Of a stretch of DNA of 20,706 bases, positions 1 through 7,026 are shown one piece after another. The notes beneath the pieces were generated by a model. It saw nothing but the letters and a program-made list of their open reading frames with translations, searched no databases and was not told where the DNA came from. A program made the translations under genes and the position numbers. Source of the stretch: a virus. Positions within the stretch are counted from its first letter, which is position 1. Each line of letters begins with the position of its first letter. Where the stretch lies: positions 1 to 20,706 of the IMG/VR virus record IMGVR_UViG_3300013285_000931, one strand, 5' to 3'.

Positions 1-1
1 T

Positions 2-898
2 ATTCACCCCGGGTGGTTCAGCTATATTGATTGCCCTAAATATAACGAAGTCAAACTTAGCTATCCCCGCAACATGGGCAAGAAGATCGCGCAGGTTGCT
101 CCGGATTATATACACATCGCGACCGAAGGTCCTCTGGGTGTGTGGGCTAGAAAGTATCTTTCAATATGTGGGATTAAGCACAATACTGCTTACCATACTA
201 AGTTTCCTGAAGGATTGAAGAAGTTATTTGGGATTCCTGAGTCACTTACATGGAGATTTGTGCGCTGGTTTCATAAGCATAGTGGAAAAGTTCTAACAAC
301 AACGGATAGCATGGTTGCTGAATTAAAAGCACACGGCTTTAGTGGCGAAGTTATTCCGTGGACACGCGGTGTTGACCGTGATATCTTCAATCCCAGTTAT
401 CGTACAGGAACGGCTGTAAACGGACCTATACTGTTGTGTGTTAGTCGTGTGAGTAAGGAAAAGAATCTAGAGGAATTTTTTGAATTAGACTATCCCAGTG
501 CAAAAAAGATTATGGTAGGTGATGGCCCCATGTTGGAAACTTACCGAAAGAAATATCCGGATGTGCATTTTACAGGTTTCAGGACTGGTAAAGATCTGGC
601 AAAATATTATGCCATGGCAGATGTATTTGTGTTTCCTAGTCGTTGGGAAACATTTGGTATCGTGATGATTGAAGCTATGGCCTGTGGAACTCCAGTTGCG
701 GCGTTTCCGTGTCAAGGCCCGAAGGACGTTATTGATCAAGCTGAAACCGGATTTATGAATGACAGTTTGGCGGATGCTGTCTCAGCTTGTCTACAGCTCA
801 ATAGAGATAGTGTGTATCGAGGCAGTCTACGTTGGACTTGGGTTCGAGCTTGGGAGATATTTCGAGATAATCTAATAGAAAAATCGGTCGCAAGATAG
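2..898 (+). CDS. GT4-family glycosyltransferase, 5' end outside window
   Basis: The frame is open from the first bases of the window, so the gene starts upstream; the ATG at 74 is internal. About 298 residues are visible. The N-terminal part has the GT4-type segment HIATEGPLG, followed by a YHTKFPE stretch typical of sugar-nucleotide-dependent glycosyltransferases acting on lipids or polysaccharides. The C-terminal Rossmann half has LLCVSRVSKEKNLEEF, GDGPMLE, and the nucleotide-sugar binding EX7E motif in PSRWETFGIVMIEAMACGTP. By family it would move a sugar from an activated donor to an acceptor, in a phage perhaps for glycosylating DNA or virion parts or remodelling the host surface. The acceptor cannot be told from sequence. 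It is followed by a clear terminator and is one of the few plus-strand genes. Confidence 0.88.
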   Translation: MHPGWFSYIDCPKYNEVKLSYPRNMGKKIAQVAPDYIHIATEGPLGVWARKYLSICGIKHNTAYHTKFPEGLKKLFGIPESLTWRFVRWFHKHSGKVLTTTDSMVAELKAHGFSGEVIPWTRGVDRDIFNPSYRTGTAVNGPILLCVSRVSKEKNLEEFFELDYPSAKKIMVGDGPMLETYRKKYPDVHFTGFRTGKDLAKYYAMADVFVFPSRWETFGIVMIEAMACGTPVAAFPCQGPKDVIDQAETGFMNDSLADAVSACLQLNRDSVYRGSLRWTWVRAWEIFRDNLIEKSVAR

Positions 899-926
899 GG
901 CATCGCTGGAACCCGTAACCAGCACT

Positions 927-950
927 AAAGAGTTTTCGAACTCTTTTTTT
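927..950 (+). terminator. Intrinsic terminator after the glycosyltransferase
   Basis: A perfect 8-bp stem (AAAGAGTT with AACTCTTT) closes a TTCG tetraloop and runs into an uninterrupted T tract ending at 950. This is a textbook Rho-independent terminator for the plus-strand glycosyltransferase gene. The next ORF begins at 951, directly after the T tract. Confidence 0.9.
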
Positions 951-1142
951 ATGGCTAAATATTTCATGGATAAAATTATAGCAACGTTAGTGATGACGCA
1001 TATCACAATAATATGTGTCACCCTCTTTTTACATCGTGGTCAAGCACACAGAGCTGTTACTTTTGCTCGACCTGTAGAACACTTTATGAGTTTTTGGTTG
1101 TGGCTTACTACGGGCATGGTTTTCGCTCCCACTAGGTCTTAA
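951..1142 (+). pseudogene. Truncated delta-9 type fatty-acid desaturase remnant
   Basis: This 63-codon ORF matches the N-terminus of membrane acyl desaturases: a THITIICVTLFLH helix, the first histidine box HRGQAHR (H28-x4-H33), then EHFMSFWLWLTTGM. In full-length enzymes that segment is followed by further helices and the second and third His boxes, all of which are missing. The frame stops after seven unrelated residues, and the other two plus-strand frames downstream show no continuation. The start lies directly after the terminator T tract and has no ribosome binding site. I read it as the remnant of a desaturase gene cut by recombination. A functional small protein is possible but unlikely, since three His boxes are needed for the di-iron site. 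Confidence 0.65.
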
Positions 1143-1144
1143 TC

Positions 1145-1159
1145 GTATTTAATAAATAC
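1145..1159. repeat. 15-nt palindrome in convergent gap
   Basis: GTATTTA-A-TAAATAC is a perfect inverted repeat with a one-base centre. It lies in the 51-base gap between the plus-strand desaturase remnant and the minus-strand gene ending at 1194. Each arm resembles the core of the TATAAATAC late motif, but no gene starts nearby to use it. No T-rich tail is seen, so it is not an obvious terminator. Confidence 0.4.
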
Positions 1160-1193
1160 AGGGAACAAATTAAAGTAGCGGTTTTCTAAGAGA

Positions 1194-2675
1194 TCAGAAG
1201 TACTTGCAGATCAAGCTGTCCACATGCTCCAGTGCCAATTGTAATTCCTTTTTCTTTCTGGATTTGGCCACAATTTTAGTGAATGTGGCCAATGCACTGG
1301 GATTTGGTCTAAAATCAAATATGGAGCTCATAGTTATCAGCTGTTCGTGACCCATCAGTGCTAACATTTCTTTTGGATCGGTTACTACAGAATAACCCAA
1401 TGTGGGAATATTCAATAGCAATAAACTATTGTGTTTATTGATCAACTGATAGTGCTTGGCAGCTAATGTTGCTACTGGACCGTACATTTTATCAAGATCA
1501 ATCTCACCAGTTGGTAATATTTCTTTAATGATGCTGTCGATATAGGGTTGCATGCTTGGTTCAGGTGCTATGGCTGTGTACATGTCTAAAAACATTTTTT
1601 GTACACTACCCTTTATCTTGGCGTTCATAGGTATAAAAACTTCTGGATTTAGTAAAGCAATATTTTTTGGATTCAATGCTGGCACAGTTCTTGGGGTGCC
1701 TAAAATTTCTTCAGTGCGATTGTGCATTATTTCTTTAGCACGTTTTACATCTAATTTCCCACAACTAAGCACAAAGTCACTAAGTTTGCTCTTGCCCTCT
1801 TTAGTGCTGGATGCTTTAACTTCTATTTTTAGGTCGCCTTGCCCCTGTGCTATTGCTATATCACCGGGATGAATTTTTTTGGTGTTTTTACCTGCTAACA
1901 CCAACATCCATTCCCCTTGTCCAGAGGCAGCATTACCAGATCCTGGATTAAGTTTTGCCAGTTCTGCCAGGATCTGGAAATACGGATTTGACCCGTCGAC
2001 CAACTGTCCCGAACCGCCGCTTGCCACCATTGCGGGCAAGTCGATTGGTTTTGTGGAATCACTAGCACAATCTTCTAGAAATTGGAACATAATCTCTGCT
2101 TTTGCTACTTTATGATAAACCACACCAACTAACGCAGTTTCTAAACTATTTTGTATTTCTTTTGGGATTTGATGCAACGCTTGAACTTTTTTGTGTATAT
2201 CAGTTTTGATATTTTCGAATACAGCATCATAGTTTTTCTCACCTTCTTGCTTACCCTGTGCATGTTCTTGAGCTTTTATTATTGCTAGGGCTTGTGCTAA
2301 TTTCGGATCTCCGGCGGCCATCTGTGTTAACAATCCGGCAGCAAATTCCGGATCCATTTCGACCATCTTTTTTGCCTGGGTCTTGGAAACAGTTCTAGCA
2401 TCCTCAGACATAGGAACTTCTTGTCGTGGCGGTTCCACAGCAGCTGGTGCTTGAGGAGCTGGTGCTTGAGGAGCTGGTTCCACAGCAGCTGGTTCCACAG
2501 CAGCTGGCGGTTCCAATGGCTCGACCATTTGGATTGCAACTGCTTGAAAAATACTTAAAATTTGATTTTTAATCTTAGCGCTAGTGGCAGGATCATTGGC
2601 TAACGACAACAGTTGTTCTATGTCGTTTGATTCAGTAGGCGGTGCAAATTCGTTTAACAGTTCGTTTATACGCAT
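1194..2675 (-). CDS. Large phage protein with Pro/Ala repeat and PD-(D/E)XK-like motif
   Basis: The protein has 493 residues. The N-terminus (MRINELLNEF) resembles the short leaders of many T4-like phage virion proteins. Residues about 55-84 are a low-complexity Pro/Ala/Glu linker coded by a 15-base tandem repeat. Residues about 90-200 are helical and charged. Residues 255-287 hold E255, then G271-D272, then I284-E285-V-K287-A, with the spacing of a PD-(D/E)XK nuclease core. The C-terminal 200 residues are unassigned. The ATG lies 7 bases after a late promoter motif and 10 bases after the bilin reductase stop, so its late mRNA would be almost leaderless. I infer a late-expressed, perhaps virion-associated protein with a nuclease-like fold; the catalytic role is unproven. 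Confidence 0.75.
   Translation of the reverse strand: MRINELLNEFAPPTESNDIEQLLSLANDPATSAKIKNQILSIFQAVAIQMVEPLEPPAAVEPAAVEPAPQAPAPQAPAAVEPPRQEVPMSEDARTVSKTQAKKMVEMDPEFAAGLLTQMAAGDPKLAQALAIIKAQEHAQGKQEGEKNYDAVFENIKTDIHKKVQALHQIPKEIQNSLETALVGVVYHKVAKAEIMFQFLEDCASDSTKPIDLPAMVASGGSGQLVDGSNPYFQILAELAKLNPGSGNAASGQGEWMLVLAGKNTKKIHPGDIAIAQGQGDLKIEVKASSTKEGKSKLSDFVLSCGKLDVKRAKEIMHNRTEEILGTPRTVPALNPKNIALLNPEVFIPMNAKIKGSVQKMFLDMYTAIAPEPSMQPYIDSIIKEILPTGEIDLDKMYGPVATLAAKHYQLINKHNSLLLLNIPTLGYSVVTDPKEMLALMGHEQLITMSSIFDFRPNPSALATFTKIVAKSRKKKELQLALEHVDSLICKYF
2431..2507 (-). repeat. 15-bp in-frame tandem repeats coding the Pro/Ala linker
   Basis: On the plus strand, two exact copies of AGCTGGTGCTTGAGG (2442-2471) are followed by two exact copies of AGCTGGTTCCACAGC (2472-2501), with partial units on both sides. 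Each unit is five codons, so copy-number change keeps the frame. It encodes the APAPQ/AAVEP-type linker of the 493-residue protein. Confidence 0.85.
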
Positions 2676-2682
2676 GATACAG

Positions 2683-2690
2683 TATTTATG
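2683..2690 (-). promoter_or_regulatory. T4-type late promoter motif for the 493-aa gene
   Basis: Minus-strand CATAAATACTGTAT closely matches the T4 late consensus TATAAATACTATT. It overlaps the stop codon of the bilin reductase gene and sits 7 bases from the ATG at 2675. Normal T4 geometry would place the transcription start about at the ATG, giving a nearly leaderless message. Confidence 0.6.
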
Positions 2691-3366
2691 CTATTTCAGG
2701 AAACAAGCATTCCTGTATGAAATGTGTAACATCCTCCTCACTGAGCCCCAAACTCACCATCACACGAGGCGTATGAGGATTGCATTTTTGATTTTCACAG
2801 TAGTAATTCTGCGATTGTGTGGTATTTTCAGCGGTATTATTAGTTTCGCCCACTGTGCTGAGATAGTGTGCCACTGTGGTGCTGGCAAGAGCTAGTATCT
2901 GTGCTAGTTCAGCTTCGTCGCTGACATTGCCAGCGGCCACCATGCTGCCACTAAAAATGTTAGTTGCCCATTCAGGTAGGGCACGAGGTTTGCGCCATTC
3001 TAGTTTGGCAACTTCGTCATGAAACCACTGCATCATTGGGTGATCATCATCACCTGCTTTTGAATAATCGTGAAAACAACCAGTGATCTTGTTTTTGCCA
3101 GCAACAACATCGAAACCGTATATGGGAGCTGGATTATGAATATGTGGGAAGATGCAACAGTGCATCATCCATAGTCCTTTAGTTTCGCGAGCATCAACCA
3201 CATCAACGTGAGCGCGGCGATAGTGATCACTAGTCCATACCCTATTAATCCAACCAGGTTGGTTAAAACGATCCATTCCAGGCTCGAAGATTTCAGTGCC
3301 AGTGCGATCAAATTCCGTCTCCAACAAGTGTTGTATGTTTATCAATGTGTCCCATACTTTACTCAT
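2686..3366 (-). CDS. pcyX: Ferredoxin-dependent bilin reductase (PcyX/PebS-like)
   Basis: At 226 residues the protein has family-typical length and strong family motifs: HYRRAHVDVVDA (46-59), KGLWMMHCCIFPH (63-75), PIYGFDVVAG (81-90) and FHDYS (98-102). The family reduces biliverdin with electrons from ferredoxin to phycocyanobilin, phycoerythrobilin or phytochromobilin. H53 and D86 align with PcyA His88 and Asp105. PcyA Glu76 seems replaced by N41, and the second Asp (PcyA Asp220, PebS Asp206) by P197 in NPHTP. This pattern argues against classical PcyA and fits the phage-type PcyX group, reported to make phycoerythrobilin. The gene overlaps heme oxygenase by 8 bases, so substrate supply is built in. 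Family call is firm; the exact product is inference. Confidence 0.92.
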   Translation of the reverse strand: MSKVWDTLINIQHLLETEFDRTGTEIFEPGMDRFNQPGWINRVWTSDHYRRAHVDVVDARETKGLWMMHCCIFPHIHNPAPIYGFDVVAGKNKITGCFHDYSKAGDDDHPMMQWFHDEVAKLEWRKPRALPEWATNIFSGSMVAAGNVSDEAELAQILALASTTVAHYLSTVGETNNTAENTTQSQNYYCENQKCNPHTPRVMVSLGLSEEDVTHFIQECLFPEIA

Positions 3367-3907
3367 TGTTCAACTCACGCATGATATTGATAGCATGTTG
3401 AAACGCCACACGGGCTTCGTCGCCCAAGTCATCCGTGAGTTCAGCACGTATGGCAGTTTTTAATTCTTCAACATTTTTGAAGTCGTAAAATTTACCACTG
3501 CTGACATGTGCCACTTGCTTTTTGATAATTTGTCCACCAAACAAATCTCCCATGTGCCTCACATACATGTGAGCTTTGACTAGGTGTTTACGATCAGCAT
3601 CACCAATCAAATCCAACAAATAAAGATGATATGCAACAGTACTGGGCAACCAGGTGTAGTTGTAAAAATCTTTGCCTGCTAGTTCTGTGAAATCTTGATA
3701 GATAGCATGCGCACGTTCCACACCTTTTAGATTTTGGAGAAAACCCTGTCGTTCACAACTTGCTTCAATTGGTCCATACACCAACAACATCTGATACAGA
3801 TATTTTGCATAGTCGTCGCTGCTGATTTTGCCACTCAACAGTGTTTGGGCAAATTGGGTTATTTCTGCTGCATGATGTAGATCTTTGGTTATGTCTTTTA
3901 GGCTCAT
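3359..3907 (-). CDS. hemO: Heme oxygenase (biliverdin-forming)
   Basis: This 182-residue soluble protein carries the HO signature. The proximal-helix HxxAE is at H11-E15 (H11 the likely heme ligand), LSGKISSDDYAKYLYQMLLVYGPIE covers the next helices, and the flexible distal helix is GDLFGGQII (120-128), matching GDLSGGQ of canonical HOs. It would open heme to biliverdin, CO and free iron using ferredoxin or another reductant. Its stop overlaps the bilin reductase start by 8 bases, and its start overlaps the clpS stop as ATGA. The three genes are thus one coupled translation unit. HO plus FDBR pairs are known in cyanophages and in some uncultured oceanic viruses with PcyX. No membrane anchor is present, as expected for bacterial-type HO. 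Confidence 0.93.
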   Translation of the reverse strand: MSLKDITKDLHHAAEITQFAQTLLSGKISSDDYAKYLYQMLLVYGPIEASCERQGFLQNLKGVERAHAIYQDFTELAGKDFYNYTWLPSTVAYHLYLLDLIGDADRKHLVKAHMYVRHMGDLFGGQIIKKQVAHVSSGKFYDFKNVEELKTAIRAELTDDLGDEARVAFQHAINIMRELNNE

Positions 3908-4206
3908 TCTTCCTCCAGTTTAACCTGGAGTGGCCATCCATTTGTGCGAGCTTGATTAGTGCATTCAACTGCCTTGGCTTCGGCAATTTCGAAACTGTAA
4001 ATTCCTGCGACGCCGCTGCCTGTTTCATGCACTTGCAGCATGATGTGTTGTGCGGAGTCAGATGTGTGTTTGAAAACATCTACCAATAATGCAATTACAA
4101 ATTCCATCGGAGTTGAATCGTCATTTAGCAAAATAACTTTCCAACGTTTGGGTTCACTGATCACTACTTTAATTTTTTCGTCTAATTGGATATCTGTAGT
4201 TGGCAT
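3904..4206 (-). CDS. clpS: ClpS, N-degron adaptor for ClpAP
   Basis: The 100-residue protein matches full-length ClpS. A short unstructured N-terminus is followed by WKVILLNDDSTPMEFVIALL (22-41), with the NDD-TPM residues that bind N-degron substrates, then the helix with H46 (VFKHT) and VHETGSG-AGIYSFEIAEAKA. ClpS docks on ClpA and delivers proteins with bulky N-terminal residues to ClpAP. No ClpA or ClpP is in the window, so it must work with host protease. It is first in the clpS-HO-FDBR unit, linked to heme oxygenase by an ATGA overlap. Only a weak GAGA ribosome binding site is seen before the ATG. A stem-loop separates it from hsp20 upstream. Confidence 0.93.
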   Translation of the reverse strand: MPTTDIQLDEKIKVVISEPKRWKVILLNDDSTPMEFVIALLVDVFKHTSDSAQHIMLQVHETGSGVAGIYSFEIAEAKAVECTNQARTNGWPLQVKLEEE

Positions 4207-4226
4207 GTTTTTGTTTTCTCATAAAT

Positions 4227-4244
4227 GGGGGAGTTGCCTCCCCC
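4227..4244 (-). terminator. GC-rich stem-loop between hsp20 and clpS
   Basis: GGGGGAG and CTCCCCC form a 7-bp stem with a TTGC loop. On the minus strand it is followed by ATTTAT, a poor U tract. It may partly terminate or stabilise the dnaK-hsp20 message and so uncouple it from clpS-HO-FDBR. Confidence 0.5.
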
Positions 4245-4250
4245 GGTTGA

Positions 4251-4691
4251 TTATTTAATTTCAATCCTGCGTGGTCGCAATGATTCTGGTACAATACGTT
4301 CAATGCTGATAACCAGCATGCCGTCTTTTACTTCAGCGTCCTTGACTTCCATGTATTCAGCAAGAGTCCAATTTTGTTCAAAATTACGACTTGCTAGACC
4401 ACGATGTAGGTATTCTTTGCCAAAGCCGGAATCTTCGCTTTGTTCATTGTGAAAACCGCGAACGATCAATTGATCTTGATCAACCTCCACTGTGATTTCA
4501 TCGCGACTAAAACCTGCTACTGCTACTTCGATAGCATATTTGGTATCACTATACTTCACAATGTTGTGCGGAGGATAGTTACCATTTGCTTGATGCAGGC
4601 GATGATTAAAGATTTGATCAAAACCCACCAGTGCTCTGCTGATTTGAGCTAGATCAGCTGGATTTATTGCTCTCAATTGCATTGTTGCCAT
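4251..4691 (-). CDS. Hsp20 / alpha-crystallin small heat-shock protein
   Basis: I start this at 4691 because an AAGGAG lies 6 bases upstream (4698-4703). An in-frame extension to 4835 would run into the dnaK 3' end and has no such site. The 146-residue protein has a divergent N-terminal arm (residues 1-45), an alpha-crystallin domain from about NIVKYSDTKYAIEVAVAGF through KDGMLVISIERIVPE, and a short tail RPRRIEIK. It resembles IbpA-class proteins and T4-like phage Hsp20s. Such proteins are ATP-independent holdases that keep unfolding proteins ready for DnaK, encoded just upstream in the same direction. Hsp20 is common in T4-like cyanophages, where it is linked to virion assembly; that role here is inference. 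Confidence 0.92.
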   Translation of the reverse strand: MATMQLRAINPADLAQISRALVGFDQIFNHRLHQANGNYPPHNIVKYSDTKYAIEVAVAGFSRDEITVEVDQDQLIVRGFHNEQSEDSGFGKEYLHRGLASRNFEQNWTLAEYMEVKDAEVKDGMLVISIERIVPESLRPRRIEIK

Positions 4692-4720
4692 TTTTATCTC
4701 CTTATGATAAGCAAGAATGT

Positions 4721-4746
4721 GTGGAGCCTGATAAACAGCACTCCAC
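4721..4746 (-). other. Stem-loop in the dnaK-hsp20 gap
   Basis: GTGGAG (4721-4726) pairs with CTCCAC (4741-4746), with a possible inner CTG/CAG pairing. It lies between the dnaK stop and the hsp20 ribosome binding site and lacks a T tail. It may be an mRNA processing or stability element. Confidence 0.35.
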
Positions 4747-4758
4747 CTGTTTAGTATA

Positions 4759-6672
4759 TTACTTCTTTTCTTCTTTGTCAACTTCTGTGAAGCTTGCATC
4801 CACAGTTTGTCCATCTGTACTTGCAGGTTGTGCATCTGCTTGTGCTTTGGCTTGTTCTGCTGCTTGCTTCTTGGTCATGATAGGACTACTTGATTCAAAC
4901 ATCTTGGTAATCGTTTCACGAATCTGTTCTGGATCTTCACCTAGACAGGCTGCTTCCAAATCAGTGACGGCTGTTTCAAAAGATTTTTTTTCATCTTCGG
5001 TCAAGTCGCCTTTGACTTCTTCAAAGTCTTTCTTCAAGCTGTGGGCTTGTGCTTCAGCTTGATTACGGGCTTCGATTAATTCTTTTGCTTTTTTATCTGA
5101 TTCAGCATTTTCTTCAGCTTCACGCACCATGCGTTCAATCTCAGCCTCAGTCAAGCCTGAATCACTCTTGATGGTGATTTTGTTTTCTTTGCCAGTGTTT
5201 TTGTCCTTGGCACTCACGTTCAAAATACCATTGGCATCCACGTCCAGCGTGACTTCAATTTGCGGTGTGCCACGCATTGCGGGAGCAATACCTTCTAAGT
5301 TGAATTCGCCCAACAGTTTGTTGTACTTGAACAGGTCACGTTCGCCCTGTGCAACTTTGATAGTTACAGCTGGTTGATTGTCTTCTGCTGTGGAGAACAC
5401 TTGTGAATGTTTGGTTGGGATAGTGGTGTTCTTGGCAATCAGCTTGGTAAACACTCCGCCCATTGTTTCAATACCTAGTGTCAGTGGAGTAACGTCCAAC
5501 AGCAACACATCAGTTTTGTCACCGGCCAGCACAGCACCTTGCACTGCGGCACCTGCGGCCACTGCTTCGTCTGGGTTGACATCTTTGCGTGGAGCCTTGC
5601 CAAACAATGCTTCCACAGCTTCTTGCACCTTGGGCATGCGTGTTTGGCCACCAACTAGGATAACTTCGTCAATGTCAGCGGCTGTGACTTTGGCGTCCTT
5701 CATGGCGATTTTGCATGGCTCAATTGAGCGAGCAATCAAGGACTCCACCATGGATTCAAACTTGCTGCGACTGATGGTCACATTCATGTGCTTGGGTCCG
5801 CTGGAGTCTGCTGTGATGTACGGCAAGTTAACGCCTGTGCTGGCAGTGCTGGACAATTCAATCTTGGCTTTTTCTGCGGCTTCTTTAAGACGTTGTAATG
5901 CAAGCACATCTTTCTTAAGATCAATTCCTGACTCTTTCTTGAATTCGTCCACCAGGTAATCCATGATGGCTTGGTCAAAATCTTCACCGCCTAAAAATGT
6001 ATCGCCATTGGTGCTTAGAACTTCAATTTGTTTATCGCCTTCGATATTCGCGATTTCGATGATTGATATGTCGAATGTGCCACCACCCAGATCGTAAACA
6101 GCAATTTTCCTATCTCTTTTATCAGCTTTATCAACACCATAAGCAAGAGCTGCCGCAGTAGGTTCGTTAATAATACGCAGTACTTCCAAGCCGGCAATGC
6201 GACCAGCATCTTTAGTTGCTTGTCTTTGGCTGTCGTTAAAGTATGCAGGAACTGTGATAACTGCTTGGGTAACTGCATGACCTAGATAGTCCTCTGCTGT
6301 TTTTTTCATCTTGCGCAGCACTTCAGCACTCACTTGTTGTGGTGCTAGCTTTTCGCCGTTGGCTTCGATCCAAGCATCACCGTTGTCAGCCTTGATAATG
6401 CTGTAGGGCATTAGGCCAATGTCTTTCTGCACAGCTTGCTCGTCGAACTTGCGTCCAATAAGACGCTTGCTGGCGTAAATTGTGTTCTTTGGGTTTGTGA
6501 CTGCTTGTCGTTTTGCTGTTGCACCTACCAGGATCTCGTCCTTGGTGTATGCAATGATTGAGGGTGTTGTTCTAGCACCTTCGCTGTTTTCAATTACTTT
6601 GGCTACTCCGTTTTCTAGAATTGCCACACAGCTATTTGTTGTACCTAAATCGATACCGATGATTTTGCTCAT
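4759..6672 (-). CDS. dnaK: DnaK (Hsp70) chaperone, full length
   Basis: The protein has 637 residues, the usual length. The N-terminal ATPase domain has [15 protein letters not shown] (4-18), [38 protein letters not shown] and [13 protein letters not shown]. The substrate-binding domain has [26 protein letters not shown] and [20 protein letters not shown], followed by the helical lid and a disordered tail ending TEVDKEEKK. The ATG has AAGGAG 7 bases upstream and a late-type motif further up. No dnaJ or grpE is nearby, so it would rely on host co-chaperones. Segments such as [19 protein letters not shown] look beta/gammaproteobacterial, suggesting capture from such a host. Complete dnaK is rare in phages; with Hsp20 it may support folding of virion proteins or late-infection proteostasis. 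Confidence 0.97.
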   Translation of the reverse strand: MSKIIGIDLGTTNSCVAILENGVAKVIENSEGARTTPSIIAYTKDEILVGATAKRQAVTNPKNTIYASKRLIGRKFDEQAVQKDIGLMPYSIIKADNGDAWIEANGEKLAPQQVSAEVLRKMKKTAEDYLGHAVTQAVITVPAYFNDSQRQATKDAGRIAGLEVLRIINEPTAAALAYGVDKADKRDRKIAVYDLGGGTFDISIIEIANIEGDKQIEVLSTNGDTFLGGEDFDQAIMDYLVDEFKKESGIDLKKDVLALQRLKEAAEKAKIELSSTASTGVNLPYITADSSGPKHMNVTISRSKFESMVESLIARSIEPCKIAMKDAKVTAADIDEVILVGGQTRMPKVQEAVEALFGKAPRKDVNPDEAVAAGAAVQGAVLAGDKTDVLLLDVTPLTLGIETMGGVFTKLIAKNTTIPTKHSQVFSTAEDNQPAVTIKVAQGERDLFKYNKLLGEFNLEGIAPAMRGTPQIEVTLDVDANGILNVSAKDKNTGKENKITIKSDSGLTEAEIERMVREAEENAESDKKAKELIEARNQAEAQAHSLKKDFEEVKGDLTEDEKKSFETAVTDLEAACLGEDPEQIRETITKMFESSSPIMTKKQAAEQAKAQADAQPASTDGQTVDASFTEVDKEEKK

Positions 6673-6731
6673 AATAATCTCCTTTTAATTAAGCAAGAAA
6701 TTTGTAGGCCCTTTACGGCGCACTACGAATT

Positions 6732-6739
6732 TATTTATC
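6732..6739 (-). promoter_or_regulatory. T4-type late promoter motif upstream of dnaK
   Basis: Minus-strand GATAAATAAATT lies about 60 bases before the dnaK ATG and overlaps the end of the MazG-like gene by one base. It fits the late motif set seen elsewhere in the window (one mismatch to TATAAATA) and would give a leader of about 50 bases holding the AAGGAG. Confidence 0.5.
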
Positions 6740-7024
6740 TCAGATATTCTCTAAATTCTGAATATTTGACCATTTTTTTAGTTTTTCTATCTTGGCAGTT
6801 TGAGCCCGTTCAATATTGGTGTAAGACACAATATCCATGCTTTGCAAGATATCAATCATGGCCAGCATATCGCCCAATTCTTCTTCCAAGTGTTCTCTAT
6901 TGGTTTTGGGTTTGCCGGGTTTTAAATTGTCTAGACCAAACCTGCTGATCTTACTTACTGCTTGAATAACTTCAGCGCATTCTTCTTGGAGAATGTCCAT
7001 TACTTCTTTTAGTTGCGTATCCAT
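6740..7024 (-). CDS. MazG-like nucleotide pyrophosphohydrolase
   Basis: The open frame can be extended upstream into the exonuclease gene, but an AGAGG in GAGGTAATGATG is 5 bases before the second ATG, so I start at 7024. The first ATG (7027) overlaps the exonuclease stop as TAATG. The 94-residue protein has the MazG metal motif: QEECAEVIQ (EExxE) and, after a helical spacer, LEEELGDML (ExxD). MazG proteins cleave NTPs or alarmone-like nucleotides to monophosphates. Phage MazGs are thought to adjust host nucleotide pools or ppGpp-like signals. It is translationally coupled to the exonuclease, an arrangement fitting nucleotide recycling. Only one domain is present, as in other phage MazG-like proteins. 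Confidence 0.82.
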   Translation of the reverse strand: MDTQLKEVMDILQEECAEVIQAVSKISRFGLDNLKPGKPKTNREHLEEELGDMLAMIDILQSMDIVSYTNIERAQTAKIEKLKKWSNIQNLENI

Positions 7025-7026
7025 CA

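Noticed and set aside
1145-1159. Palindrome as a bidirectional terminator
   Set aside because: The arms are AT-rich, the centre is one base, and no T tract follows on either strand.
4692-4835. 48-residue N-terminal extension of Hsp20
   Set aside because: It overlaps the dnaK 3' end and has no ribosome binding site, while the internal ATG at 4691 has AAGGAG at good spacing.
5378-5959. 193-codon plus-strand ORF opposite dnaK
   Set aside because: It is antisense to a fully conserved dnaK and has no start signals or family motifs; it is a shadow of biased codon use.
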